A DNA stretch of 64,000 nucleotides from Shewanella sp. Arc9-LZ (GCF_010092445.1 NZ_CP048031.1:3100001-3164000); one strand, 5' to 3'; numbered from the stretch's first letter, positions 27,293-37,115 are shown. The notes: a model not told the origin generated them from the letters alone. Made by a program: numbers and translations.

Positions 27293-29257
27293 CTATTTCA
27301 CTTTTGCTTTAGTCTTCTTTTTATACGTTTTTTTAAAACTGCGCTTTGGCGCGCTACTGGCAACACCTTGTAATGCTGAGGGTAATTGACTCGATGCTTG
27401 AGTGATAAGACCATCTAATTGGCTCAACAATGGCTGCATAAAAGCATCATACTTTAAACGTTTTTGGCTGATAGCATCGAGGCTGTTTTCCCATAAAGCA
27501 GTCATGTCGGGTGTGGTGGCCGAATCGGGTAAACTGCGTATTAAGCCAACTCCCACAGGCGTCGCTTTAATGGCTTTACCCTGGCGAACCAAATATCCGC
27601 GTTTAAACAATAATTCAATAATGCCGGCCCGGGTGGCCTCTGTGCCTAAGCCATCGGTTTCTTTAAGGATTTTTTTAATCTCGCTGTTTGTCACATAACG
27701 GCTAATGCCGGTCATTGCACCTAATAAAGTGGCATCGGTAAAATGCTTCGGCGCTTGGGTCATTTTCTGTAGTAATTCACCACGCTGACAATGCAAAATT
27801 TGACCTTTAACCAGTGGAGGCAAAGACTGTACCGCGTCTTCATTGTCGTCGTCACTGCTAGTTGAATTAGAACTAGCTTGATTTGCAGTGGCAGAACGTT
27901 TAAACAGTTGTTTCCAGCCTAAGGTTTTATCTTGACGTGCTTTAGTGGTAAATAAGCCACCAGCAATGGTCACTTCAACTGCGGTTTCTGCATAGATATA
28001 AGCGGGATAGAACTGGGCTAAATATTGCCTTGCCACGTGTTGATATAACTTAGCTTCGTTACTTGATAATGCCGATAAATTAGCGACCTTTTCAGTTGGC
28101 ACAATCGCATGGTGAGCATCTACTTTAGTGTCATCCCACGCTTTAGATTTAAGTTTGCTATTAGGAGACTCACAACCCTCAATTAAGCCTGAAGCGCCTT
28201 TGAGCACGGCGTCCAATACTTTTGTTGCCAAAGCATGCTGTTCTTTAGGTAAATAGCGACTGTCTGAGCGCGGATAAGTAATCAATTTGTGGCGCTCATA
28301 CAAACTTTGGCAAGTATCCAGTACCTCTTTCGCTGACAGACCAAAACGTTTAGCTGCATCTATTTGCAGTGCCGATAAGCTGTAAGGTAATGGTGGGTTT
28401 TGGCGCTTATCTTTAGCTTCAATTTTAGTGACTTCCGCTGGTTTTCCATTGATACGGGCAACGACATTTTCGGCTAAGCCTTTAGCTAATACTCGGCCGT
28501 CTTCATCCATATATGGCTGACATGCTTCGCTAGGTTGCCATTTGGCAGTAAATGCTTGTTGTTGGTCAGTGAGTAAATGCGCTAAGACTTCATAAAAAGC
28601 TTTAGGTTTGAAATCGGCAATCTCATCATCACGACGAACGACGAGCCCCAGCAAAGGTGTTTGTACTCGACCAACCGACAACACGCCTTGATAGCCGACT
28701 TTACGGCCTTGAATCGTGTAGGCTCGGGTCATGTTCATGCCATATAGCCAATCAGCACGGCTGCGGGCCAATGCAGAGGTCGATAATGGAATAAACTCTC
28801 GGTTACTGCGTAATTGCCCTAAAGCACGTTTTACCGCTTGTGGGTTTAAGTCACTGATTAACAAGCGCTGAACTTGACTCAGCTTGTCTCCTTTTACACC
28901 CAGATAAGAAATCACTTCATCGACCAGCAACTGCCCTTCACGGTCTGGATCGCCAGCATTAATGATCGATGATGCTTGCTTGACCAATTTTCGTAACACC
29001 GTAAGTTGGCTGCGCGTTTTAGGTTTAGGTTGTAGCTTCCACGTTTGCGGCACGATGGGAAGGTGTTCGAGTTTCCACGACTTAAATGCATCGTCATAGG
29101 CATCGGGTTCGGCTTGCTCTAATAAATGGCCAATACACCATGAGACGCAATCACCATTAGCAGCAGTGATAAAGCCATCACCTTTTTTATGTGGTTTTGG
29201 CAGAACATCGGCAATAGCACGACCTAGACTGGGTTTTTCAGCAATATATAAAATCAT
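27293..29257 (-). CDS. topB: DNA topoisomerase III
   Basis: Type IA topoisomerase that decatenates DNA during replication. The 654 residues start with the Toprim domain (MILYIAEKPSLGRAIA, and the acidic NAGDPDREGQ). The catalytic tyrosine is in LITYPRSDSRYLP near residue 330. Downstream come AHHAIVPTEK and the family-specific GLGTEATRAGI. The C-terminus is lysine-rich (KKTYKKKTKAK) and has no zinc fingers, as in many TopB proteins. It is monocistronic. Confidence 0.96.
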   Translation of the reverse strand: MILYIAEKPSLGRAIADVLPKPHKKGDGFITAANGDCVSWCIGHLLEQAEPDAYDDAFKSWKLEHLPIVPQTWKLQPKPKTRSQLTVLRKLVKQASSIINAGDPDREGQLLVDEVISYLGVKGDKLSQVQRLLISDLNPQAVKRALGQLRSNREFIPLSTSALARSRADWLYGMNMTRAYTIQGRKVGYQGVLSVGRVQTPLLGLVVRRDDEIADFKPKAFYEVLAHLLTDQQQAFTAKWQPSEACQPYMDEDGRVLAKGLAENVVARINGKPAEVTKIEAKDKRQNPPLPYSLSALQIDAAKRFGLSAKEVLDTCQSLYERHKLITYPRSDSRYLPKEQHALATKVLDAVLKGASGLIEGCESPNSKLKSKAWDDTKVDAHHAIVPTEKVANLSALSSNEAKLYQHVARQYLAQFYPAYIYAETAVEVTIAGGLFTTKARQDKTLGWKQLFKRSATANQASSNSTSSDDDNEDAVQSLPPLVKGQILHCQRGELLQKMTQAPKHFTDATLLGAMTGISRYVTNSEIKKILKETDGLGTEATRAGIIELLFKRGYLVRQGKAIKATPVGVGLIRSLPDSATTPDMTALWENSLDAISQKRLKYDAFMQPLLSQLDGLITQASSQLPSALQGVASSAPKRSFKKTYKKKTKAKVK

Positions 29258-29428
29258 AATCCACTGGTGGGTCGCTAATATTCAATGAAATGAACCGCGC
29301 CACTTAACTGTATAAATTTACAGTATAGATTAGCGTTAAATACGCCAAGCTGCAAATATGAAATAATTAACCACTTAGTCACTTAAATCATTACAATGCG
29401 CAAGTTCACTTCCAAACTTGATAAATAG

Positions 29429-30136
29429 ATGAAACTCGGCCACCGCTTAGCACATATCAACATGATGATCCCCAATGGTTACACTCATATTTGGGATTGC
29501 TGTTGCGACCATGGATTACTCGGCGCCGCGTTGCTAGACAGACATGCTGCTATAATCCATTTTGTCGACATTGTGCCAGCATTGATGCAGCAGTTAACCG
29601 CCAAGCTCGAACGTTTTTACCCACAGCAAAACCCACCAAAATGGCAAGTACATTGTGTTGATGTGTCAGCGATCCCTTTGGATCAAGATGAGCATACACC
29701 CTTAGTGATTGTTGCCGGAGTGGGTGGAGATTTGATGATCGAGTTTGTTAGGTCACTTTGCCAGCAATATTCGAACCGAAAAATCGATTTTATCTTGTGT
29801 CCAGTTCATCATCAATATGAGTTACGCCAACAACTTATCAAGCTTAATTGTGAATTAATTGACGAAAAACTGATTGAAGAAAACCGTCGTTTCTACGAAA
29901 TCCTTTATATCAGACGTGATCCCAAACTCCCCACGAATGTTGCTAATGATTCGCTTACAGACATGGACCCTATAGGCAGTGTAATTTGGCAAGCGAGTGA
30001 TGCTGTACAGCAAGACATTGCTATGCGTTATTTAGCTAAAACGATTGCGCACTACAGTCGCATCAATCAATCTCGTTCAGGAAACACCTCTCAAGCACTA
30101 AAAGAGTATCAACAGGTAAACATCGCTTTAAAATAA
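29429..30136 (+). CDS. TrmK-like tRNA (adenine-N1) methyltransferase family protein
   Basis: SAM-dependent methyltransferase of 235 residues. It starts with the TrmK-like GHRLAHINMMIPNG and the SAM-binding WDCCCDHGLLGAALL, then HFVDIVPALM and VIVAGVGGDLMIEF. In Gram-positives TrmK methylates A22 of tRNA; gammaproteobacterial members are less well studied. It is divergent from topB with 171 bases between and no visible operon partner. The family call is good, the substrate inferred. Confidence 0.82.
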   Translation: MKLGHRLAHINMMIPNGYTHIWDCCCDHGLLGAALLDRHAAIIHFVDIVPALMQQLTAKLERFYPQQNPPKWQVHCVDVSAIPLDQDEHTPLVIVAGVGGDLMIEFVRSLCQQYSNRKIDFILCPVHHQYELRQQLIKLNCELIDEKLIEENRRFYEILYIRRDPKLPTNVANDSLTDMDPIGSVIWQASDAVQQDIAMRYLAKTIAHYSRINQSRSGNTSQALKEYQQVNIALK

Positions 30137-30194
30137 TGCCTAAAACGCTTCAATTGGCAGTCCATTTCTTGGTATATAAAGTATCAAGGACGCT

Positions 30195-30275
30195 ATGCCG
30201 CAAATGACAAGGACGGACTTCGTCCTGCAATAAAGAGCTGGATTCCCGATCAGCTGCATCTCAGGAATGACGTAA
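30195..30275. repeat. REP-like intergenic repeat fragment
   Basis: Contains the hairpin GGACTTCGTCC, and CGGACTTCGTCCTGC at 30214-30228 is identical to the core at 49390-49404. It is followed by a second imperfect palindrome (GGATTCCCG...GGAATGAC). It lies in the 30137-30286 gap between convergent genes. Confidence 0.6.
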
Positions 30276-30286
30276 TTGCAGTATGA

Positions 30287-30706
30287 CTACCCATGTAGTT
30301 TTCTATGTAAAATATCGTACTTTGGTTTTTTAGTAGAAGGCCGTGGATAGGTGTCATCATTTAAGGTTAACGTTGCTTCACCAAGGCTTATTGGGCCACC
30401 ATTAAGCTGACTTTTCCATCTAACAAGATACTTAGCTGGAGGTAACTTAGGAAGATTAAAATAAAAAATAGTCCCAGGATCTTTTGGCACTTGAACATCT
30501 AAGTTAAGTAAATAACCATCATTATTTCTAATGACTATTGAATGCAAAGTCACACTACTTTCAAACGTTACCTTCAAAGATCGCGTAGGCTCGATAGTAA
30601 ACTCAATCGTCACATCGCTATTCTTCGCAGAAAGCTCACTAGCATATATATTATTTGGTACCAGCAAAGCGAAAAAGATCATGGTTAGGCAACGATAAAC
30701 TCTCAT
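30287..30706 (-). CDS. CopC-like periplasmic protein linked to the metal efflux operon
   Basis: Exported protein of 139 residues: signal peptide CLTMIFFALLVPNNIYASE, then a compact beta-sandwich-like region. The order of its segments, SLKVTFESSV followed by LPPAKYLVRWKSQLNGGPISLG, resembles the CopC fold, but the usual copper-ligand histidines are not evident. The start at 30706 is chosen because AAGGA lies 8 bases before it, and the upstream extension is unlike a signal peptide. It follows the DUF3240 gene by 97 bases on the same strand. Its role in metal handling is inference. Confidence 0.65.
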   Translation of the reverse strand: MRVYRCLTMIFFALLVPNNIYASELSAKNSDVTIEFTIEPTRSLKVTFESSVTLHSIVIRNNDGYLLNLDVQVPKDPGTIFYFNLPKLPPAKYLVRWKSQLNGGPISLGEATLTLNDDTYPRPSTKKPKYDILHRKLHG

Positions 30707-30803
30707 TTCAATATCCTTTCTTATAACTAAATTTAATGAGTTGACCGCATGGTCCAAACACAGCAACTATTTCCTTTATCGACTTAGTACTTTTCTTTTG
30801 CGG

Positions 30804-31109
30804 CTAGCACAAAGTGCCTGTATGAATAATGGGTGTAATCCAATATCGACACGGATTATGTTTACAAACCGCAGACAAGGCACCTAATAACGCATCTTGA
30901 TGATCCACAGGATGCATAATTTCAAACTTACAAAATTCCCTGTAGCCTTCAACTTGCTCTTTGATATTAAAATGGCTGTGTTCGCGGCTAAAACCGCAAA
31001 TATTACCTAGGCTAAAACCAGATAAAAACTCAAGCTCAATCAAGGTATCAACGATGTCGTCCTTAATATCATTTTGGGCGATCAGCACTAACAATTGCTC
31101 CGTGATCAT
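30804..31109 (-). CDS. DUF3240 family protein
   Basis: Cytosolic protein of 101 residues of the family often found directly after CzcA-type RND pumps. The opening EQLLVLIAQNDIKDDIVDTL and the late PCRYWITPI, plus a ferredoxin-like alternation resembling PII-type proteins, support the call. The start overlaps the czcA-like stop by 4 bases, so it is coupled to the pump. Its function is unknown; a regulatory or metal-sensing role for the pump is plausible only. Confidence 0.82.
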   Translation of the reverse strand: MITEQLLVLIAQNDIKDDIVDTLIELEFLSGFSLGNICGFSREHSHFNIKEQVEGYREFCKFEIMHPVDHQDALLGALSAVCKHNPCRYWITPIIHTGTLC

Positions 31110-34100
31110 TGACGTTTCTCCAGCCAGTAATAAAGGATTGGTAACAAATAAAGGGTTGTAATGGTTGATGTCAGCAAACCGCCAATAACAACAATGGCCA
31201 ATGGCTTTTGGATTTCAGCACCAGGGCCCGATGCAAACACCAATGGCATCAAGCCAAACATGGCTGTCGTGGCGGTCATCAAAATAGGCCGTAAACGTCT
31301 TGCTGCACCTTGTTCGACTCGCGCCAATAAACTGCTAAAGACATGTTTGGTCTGCTCGTAATAACTCACCATCACCACACCGTTAAGTACCGCGACGCCG
31401 AGTAATGCAATAAAACCAACCGAAGCAGGCACAGATAAATACTCGCCCGAAACATACAAGCTCACGATCCCGCCCATCATAGCAAAGGGGACGTTAGCCA
31501 AAATCAAGCCCGCTTTAGCAAGCGAACCAAAAGTGGTAAACAAAATGAGAGTAATAAGCGCAATGGCGACGGGAATAACCAGTAATAAGTTATTAGTGGC
31601 ACGTTGTTGATTTTCAAACTCGCCACCAAAACTGACACTGTAACCGCTAGGTAACTTAACCTCAGCGTCAATTTTCGCGTTGAGTTCTTCAACAAAACTG
31701 ACTATGTCTCGGCCTTGCACGTTAGTCGTAATCACCGAAAAACGATCACCTTGTTCGCGTTCAATTAAAATAGGGCCTTCTTTGTAGGTTAATTTAGCGA
31801 TATCGGTAAGACGTTTTAATGAATGATCAGGCATCACCAACAATTGATTCTGCAGCTCATTAATACTACTCAACCCGCCTTGATTATTGGCGATCAATAC
31901 TGGGGTACGCTTTTTACCTTGCAGCACTTCGGTCACAACAACACCTTCAAGTTGGCTTTTTAAATACCGCGAAAACTCCATGGTGCTCATGCCAAAGCCA
32001 CGTGCCAGCTCATTATCTAGGGTTAAGTTAATAAATGGACTGCCCTCAATCATGGCCATTTTTACATCGATACTGCCACTGGTGTCACTGACAAGCTGCT
32101 CAATTTGGGCCGTTAATTGCCCAAGTGTATCAATATCGGTACCAAAGACTTTGATGGCCACATCACCAATACTGCCAGTAAGCATTTCAGAGACGCGCAT
32201 CTGAATAGGTTGAGTAAAATTAAAATTTACTCCAGGAAAATTAAGCAGTTCAGTGCGAATAGCATCAATCAGTTGCGTCTTGTCAGCAAAGCGCCACTCG
32301 TCTCGCGGTGCGAGTTCCAAAAATACATCGGTTTCATTTAGCCCCATAGGATCTAAACCAATTTCATCAGAACCGGTCCGCGCAACCATTTGTTTAATTT
32401 CTGGCACCTTATCAAGCAAGGTAATTTGAATTTGCTTGTCGATAGCAATCGACGCTTCAAGCGAAATAGAAGGTGATTTTTCTAGCTGTAAAATAATATC
32501 GCCTTCATCCAATGTCGGCATAAAGGTTTTACCCACAAGACTAAATAGCCCTAAACTCACCACTAACAGCGTAAACGACACGATGATAAACGGCTTTTTA
32601 TAGGTAAACGTCTTTTTTAAACTGCTCAAATAAGCCGCTTTTAGTTTCTCTATCGCTTTAGGCTCTTGTGCAGACTTTTCGTTAACCAGATAAGATGCAA
32701 TGACTGGAATAACCGTAAGCGACAACACCAATGCCGATAACATGGCAAAGACAATCGTGACAGCCACGGGCGTAAATAATTTGCCCTCTAAGCCGGTTAA
32801 TGTCAGTAAGGGAGAAAATACAATCATCACAATGACAGTGCCAGATACAACTGGAATAGCCACCTCTTTAGTCGCACGATAAATAAGGTGTAAACGCGGC
32901 AAACGTTGCTTAGTCGCAATAAGATTGACCATGTTCTCAACCACTACCACAGATGAATCAACCAACATACCAATCGCGATGACTAAGCCACCTAGACTCA
33001 TTAAATTTGCTGACAGATTAAATAAATCCATCATCAAAAACGTCATTAATGCCGCAAGAGGCAAAGACAATGACACAACTAAAGCGGCCCTGACATTACC
33101 TAAAAACAGCGCTAGTAATACAATCACTAACAACACGGCTTCAAATAACGCACTTGAAATGGTATCAATCGCGGTATTAATTAAATTAGCACGATCATAA
33201 AAAACGTTAAGCTCGCTGCCTTCGGGCAACGAAGTATTAATTTGCGCTAACTTTGCTTTAATATTGGTGACTACTTGGGCAGTATTGGCATCTTTAAGTG
33301 CAATAATTAAGGCTTCAGCCGCCTCTTCACCGTCTTTTGATACCGCGCCATAGCGTGCTAAATGGCCAATCTGTACGTCAGCTAAATCTATCAAGCGATA
33401 AACTTGCGCATCATCCGCCTTAATCACTAACTGTTTTAGTTCATCAATATCATCAACTCGCCCTTCTGAACGCACAATAATGGTATCAGTACCAATGGTT
33501 AATTTACCGGCACCTTCATTATGATTATTGTCAGTAATCGCCTGTTGCAAATCTGCAAAACTGACGCCAGCGGCAGCCATGGCTGAAGGATTAGGACTAA
33601 TGCTAAAACTTTTGGCATAGCCGCCTAAAATATTCACATCAGCCACACCAGCAACGGTACGCAGCAAGGGTCTGACTTCCCATTCCAGCAATTGCCGACG
33701 TTCCATTAACGATAAGTTAGGGTTTTCAAGTGTAAACATAAAGATTTCACTTAACGGCGTACTCATCGGTGCCACACCACCAGAGACACCTTCAGGAAAA
33801 CTGTCCCATACCGCCGCTAGTCGCTCGCTGACCTGCTGCCTAGCCCAATAGATATCAGTTCCTTCAGTAAAATCTAAGGTAATATCACTAATGGCATACT
33901 TAGTAGTGGAGCGTAAAATGGCTTGATTTGGGATCCCTAAAAGCTCTGTTTCAACCGGTACAGTAATTTGCGCTTCAATTTCTTCAGGCGTCATGCCCGG
34001 CGCTTTTAAAATAATCTTCACTTGCGTAGGCGAAATATCAGGAAAGGCATCAAGAGGAATATTAAACCAGGCACGAGTACCCGCTAACATTAAAATCAAC

Positions 34101-34159
34101 GCTACGATCAGCACAAACAAGCGCTGAGTTAGCGAAAAACGAATCACAGAAGCGAGCAT
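31106..34159 (-). CDS. Heavy-metal efflux RND transporter (CzcA/CusA family)
   Basis: Inner-membrane proton-driven pump of 1017 residues with the RND layout: TM1, a large periplasmic loop, six TM helices, a second loop and five TM helices. Family features: GTRAWFNIPLDAFPDISP near the start, MPTLDEGDI, and ETDVFLELAPRDEW. In TM4 the motif LVDSSVVVVEN keeps a single acidic residue, like the CusA type (VDAA) and unlike the CzcA type (DFG...DG). This suggests monovalent copper/silver-type or an unassigned metal; the ion is not proven. It starts 1 base after the adaptor stop. Confidence 0.92.
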   Translation of the reverse strand: MLASVIRFSLTQRLFVLIVALILMLAGTRAWFNIPLDAFPDISPTQVKIILKAPGMTPEEIEAQITVPVETELLGIPNQAILRSTTKYAISDITLDFTEGTDIYWARQQVSERLAAVWDSFPEGVSGGVAPMSTPLSEIFMFTLENPNLSLMERRQLLEWEVRPLLRTVAGVADVNILGGYAKSFSISPNPSAMAAAGVSFADLQQAITDNNHNEGAGKLTIGTDTIIVRSEGRVDDIDELKQLVIKADDAQVYRLIDLADVQIGHLARYGAVSKDGEEAAEALIIALKDANTAQVVTNIKAKLAQINTSLPEGSELNVFYDRANLINTAIDTISSALFEAVLLVIVLLALFLGNVRAALVVSLSLPLAALMTFLMMDLFNLSANLMSLGGLVIAIGMLVDSSVVVVENMVNLIATKQRLPRLHLIYRATKEVAIPVVSGTVIVMIVFSPLLTLTGLEGKLFTPVAVTIVFAMLSALVLSLTVIPVIASYLVNEKSAQEPKAIEKLKAAYLSSLKKTFTYKKPFIIVSFTLLVVSLGLFSLVGKTFMPTLDEGDIILQLEKSPSISLEASIAIDKQIQITLLDKVPEIKQMVARTGSDEIGLDPMGLNETDVFLELAPRDEWRFADKTQLIDAIRTELLNFPGVNFNFTQPIQMRVSEMLTGSIGDVAIKVFGTDIDTLGQLTAQIEQLVSDTSGSIDVKMAMIEGSPFINLTLDNELARGFGMSTMEFSRYLKSQLEGVVVTEVLQGKKRTPVLIANNQGGLSSINELQNQLLVMPDHSLKRLTDIAKLTYKEGPILIEREQGDRFSVITTNVQGRDIVSFVEELNAKIDAEVKLPSGYSVSFGGEFENQQRATNNLLLVIPVAIALITLILFTTFGSLAKAGLILANVPFAMMGGIVSLYVSGEYLSVPASVGFIALLGVAVLNGVVMVSYYEQTKHVFSSLLARVEQGAARRLRPILMTATTAMFGLMPLVFASGPGAEIQKPLAIVVIGGLLTSTITTLYLLPILYYWLEKRQ

Positions 34160-34160
34160 A

Positions 34161-35192
34161 TTATTCGCCTCCTAAACCAAGCAGTATACCTTTCACTGCC
34201 GCGACAGATTGAGACAAGACTTTAATTTGACTCAAATCTTGATCACTCGCGACAATATAATCATCTGCAGTAGAGCCTAATACATCGATACTCAATGAAG
34301 ACAATGTTTGGTCTTTTTGGGTAAAAATCTGGCTATCTTGTTGCCAAGTGAACACACTAATTTTAGGCACCAAATACACGGCTTTTTGATATTCAGGTAT
34401 CACAGTAATTTGTTGCCCTAAGAGTAAATTGCACGTTTGTGGTACAGGGGTAGACCAAGCTGTTAAAAATACCCCATCAGCAATTGCAGACACTTCATCA
34501 ATGGCAATATGACATTGATTAATGTTCACCGCAGATAACGAGGTTGACTGACTCATAGGCACACTGACTTTCACCCGAATACTATCGGTAGGAATAAGCG
34601 AGAATAATTGCACCCCAGCACTGTAGGGGCTATTTAGATAATTAAGATTAACAATGCCCGCCACAGGAGCCATGACCACCAGCGATTCAGTATCTGCATC
34701 AATGCTTTGCACCATCTCCATAAAGTGCTGCATGTGTTCGTATTCAAGGTGAGCACTAAAGTAATCTTGGCTGATCTCGCGCCACTTATCAGAGCCAATG
34801 CTGCCATTTTTTAATAAAGGCAAATTACGGTCATAACGCTGTTTAGCAAGATCGTATAGGCTTTTGGCCGCCTCTATTTGAGCTAAAAAATGAAACACTT
34901 CCGGTCCAGTTAATCTGACAATGGCTTGGTCTTTGGTGACAACTTGCCCCTGTCCCACTAAAAACGTGACTTGCTGAATATTTTCAGGCGTCATAACCCA
35001 ATAATCGTTACCGGGTAAACGGGCTATTTGTGCAGGAAGAGGACTACCTTCATAACTGGCCACTTTTTTAGGCGACATATAACTCACGTCTAAGTGACCT
35101 AACTCGCTAAGAGATATGGTTTCAGCACGAACAAACGCCGATGATAAACCAATTGTGATACATAAAAGGCTGGTGCCAAATTTGGCCATCAT
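34161..35192 (-). CDS. RND efflux periplasmic adaptor (membrane fusion protein)
   Basis: Bridges the inner-membrane pump and the TolC-type channel. 343 residues: signal peptide to about residue 23 (LSSAFVRAE), a split lipoyl/biotinyl domain (VGQGQVVTKDQAIVRL and VVMAPVAGIVNLN), a short helical hairpin between them, then beta-barrel domains (DSIRVKVSVPM). There is no N-terminal metal-binding extension. It overlaps the preceding channel gene by 4 bases, ATGA. Confidence 0.9.
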   Translation of the reverse strand: MMAKFGTSLLCITIGLSSAFVRAETISLSELGHLDVSYMSPKKVASYEGSPLPAQIARLPGNDYWVMTPENIQQVTFLVGQGQVVTKDQAIVRLTGPEVFHFLAQIEAAKSLYDLAKQRYDRNLPLLKNGSIGSDKWREISQDYFSAHLEYEHMQHFMEMVQSIDADTESLVVMAPVAGIVNLNYLNSPYSAGVQLFSLIPTDSIRVKVSVPMSQSTSLSAVNINQCHIAIDEVSAIADGVFLTAWSTPVPQTCNLLLGQQITVIPEYQKAVYLVPKISVFTWQQDSQIFTQKDQTLSSLSIDVLGSTADDYIVASDQDLSQIKVLSQSVAAVKGILLGLGGE

Positions 35193-36430
35193 AATGAAAT
35201 CCCTAAAGCTTGCAGTTGCTGAGAATGAAGTTGTTGCTGGGCCACTTGGTTAAGTGCTAAACGCGATTCGGTATCTAATGCATCCATGTAACGGCGTAAC
35301 CAAATTTCATAACCCATTTGGTTTTGGTCTTTTACCTTGGCCAAATCTTCAGTGATGGTGCGACTCAGTGATACCCCTCGTTGTAACAAGGCCTGCTGTT
35401 TTCTGAGATTATGCTGCTGTAATAACAGCTTTTGTGATTGATTTTTGAGTTCCAGATACAGTCTTTCGCTATTGATGCGTTGATCTTGATAATCTTTCTG
35501 CCAAACCGACAGCTCACGTTGAGATAAAGTAGAGCCAAAACCGAGTGGAATACTGATCCCAACACCTAAATGCTGGTCGTTAGAGAGATCACCAGCCGTT
35601 TCCTTTGCGGTTAATGACACAGTCCACGGATCTTGTTCACCCGCTTGCTGGCTTGTCATCATGACGTCTTGAAACTGTTGTTGCAGCGACTGTAATTGCC
35701 ACAAAGGATGCTGCATCAATACCACATCAGCACCATGAATAGATTGCACGTCTAATTCAGCCATATTATGGCCACTTTCTTCTATATTTTCGGGGATCTC
35801 ACTCAAACCAGTGAGTGATTGAAATAATGCCATTGCTTCATCTTGTTGCTGTTTTAGTTCAATCTGCGCTAAATCAATATCCACGCGTTCACGATCTAAT
35901 AGCAATAAATTGACTTTAGGAAACTCACCCGCTGCAGACAGTTGTTTTTGCTGCACATGTAACTGTTCTAATAGCGATGCTTTACGTTGCAGTTGATTAG
36001 ACTTAACTAAAGCGATGCGGAAATCCCACATACTTTGCCTAAGCAAACCAGATAAATATAATTTTTGAAGTGCCACCTGCTGCTCAAGCAGAGAGCTTGT
36101 TAACCGTTTTAATTTGTTATCGCTTTGGTGCAAACTAAAAGATTTAATGGGTAAGTTAAGTGATACTTCTTGTTCATAAATGTTACTATTATCAAGATCG
36201 CCTAGGTAACTTAAACTAATGCTCGGTAAGCCCGTCAACCAAGTCGAACTGCTCAATTGTACTGAGCGGTTATCGTTGAGTGGCATGGCATTAAAGGTGG
36301 TCTTGTTTAATCGCGTTTGACTTAACTGCAACAGTGGTGACAGGTCATTGCTTGTAGCGCCATAGCTATAAGAGCTAATCGCTAACGCAATAATAAGACA
36401 TATTTTGATACTAAACTTCACGGCAGACAT
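35189..36430 (-). CDS. TolC-family outer-membrane efflux channel
   Basis: Outer-membrane component of the efflux system, 413 residues from the chosen start. A signal peptide (IKICLIIALAISSYSYGATS) is followed by two long helical, Gln- and Leu-rich halves typical of the TolC fold. The start at 36430 is preferred over 36490: the 20 extra residues precede the signal peptide, and this position is about as far from the 36516-36535 palindrome as the divergent regulator start is. No strong ribosome-binding site was seen at either. First gene of the five-gene pump operon. Confidence 0.85.
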   Translation of the reverse strand: MSAVKFSIKICLIIALAISSYSYGATSNDLSPLLQLSQTRLNKTTFNAMPLNDNRSVQLSSSTWLTGLPSISLSYLGDLDNSNIYEQEVSLNLPIKSFSLHQSDNKLKRLTSSLLEQQVALQKLYLSGLLRQSMWDFRIALVKSNQLQRKASLLEQLHVQQKQLSAAGEFPKVNLLLLDRERVDIDLAQIELKQQQDEAMALFQSLTGLSEIPENIEESGHNMAELDVQSIHGADVVLMQHPLWQLQSLQQQFQDVMMTSQQAGEQDPWTVSLTAKETAGDLSNDQHLGVGISIPLGFGSTLSQRELSVWQKDYQDQRINSERLYLELKNQSQKLLLQQHNLRKQQALLQRGVSLSRTITEDLAKVKDQNQMGYEIWLRRYMDALDTESRLALNQVAQQQLHSQQLQALGISL

Positions 36431-36515
36431 ATGTGATTTCACTAACCCAAAAGATATAGTTAGACTATTATCTTTAGGTAGAGAACACATGGGGAGTATG
36501 TATCATAAATGTCGC

Positions 36516-36535
36516 TATGGTACATATGTACCATA
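36516..36535. promoter_or_regulatory. 20-bp perfect palindrome between regulator and efflux operon
   Basis: TATGGTACAT followed by its exact reverse complement ATGTACCATA. Its centre is about 92 bases from the regulator start (36618) and 95 from the efflux operon start (36430). It is a likely operator for the divergent HTH protein. Confidence 0.65.
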
Positions 36536-36617
36536 ATGTAAACTCATGATTTTAATGCGTAATCACTTACCCTTTTTAGTTTTATTTACGTAACACACTC
36601 ATTTTTGGACCGCTGTC

Positions 36618-37115
36618 ATGAGAAAAGATGTATTCATTATTATACTGCTACTGCTAATCACCTTGTTTAAGTTGTTCGACATATTTGCCGATTTTCAACT
36701 GGACATTCCCGCTTGGCACATTGCCCAAGAAGCCATGCTGGTATTGTTAACGATTGCAGCGAGTATTTTTTTAGGTTATGACCTGATCCGCAGTTCTCGC
36801 CAAGTCAAAGCACTCAAATCGAAACTTAAAAAAGCGGATAAAGAAATCGATCACATGTCAGCACAAATGCGATCAGCAAGACAAGAATATAGCGTAACAA
36901 TCGCAACACAATTCGATGCATGGCAGTTTACAAAAAGTGAACAACAAGTCGCTTTATTACTGTTGAAAGGCCTCAGCTTTAAAGAAATTGCCGAGGTACG
37001 ACTCACCAAAGAAAAAACGGTCCGCCAACAAGCATCAACAATTTACAGCAAAGCACAAGTTGACGGCCGCCACACTCTATGCGCCTGGTTTATGGAAGAT
37101 TTTATTCAAGAGTAA
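36618..37115 (+). CDS. Membrane-anchored LuxR-type HTH regulator
   Basis: 165 residues. Two hydrophobic helices (about 5-22 and 39-56) are separated by a short periplasmic loop containing DFQLDIPAWH. Next comes a charged coiled coil (VKALKSKLKKADKEIDHM) and a C-terminal LuxR/GerE-type HTH (SEQQVALLLLKGLSFKEIAE, then TVRQQASTIYSKA). No receiver or ligand domain is present. It is divergent from the metal pump operon with a palindrome between them. It probably controls the pump in response to an envelope or periplasmic signal; the placement is clear, the signal is unknown. Confidence 0.82.
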   Translation: MRKDVFIIILLLLITLFKLFDIFADFQLDIPAWHIAQEAMLVLLTIAASIFLGYDLIRSSRQVKALKSKLKKADKEIDHMSAQMRSARQEYSVTIATQFDAWQFTKSEQQVALLLLKGLSFKEIAEVRLTKEKTVRQQASTIYSKAQVDGRHTLCAWFMEDFIQE

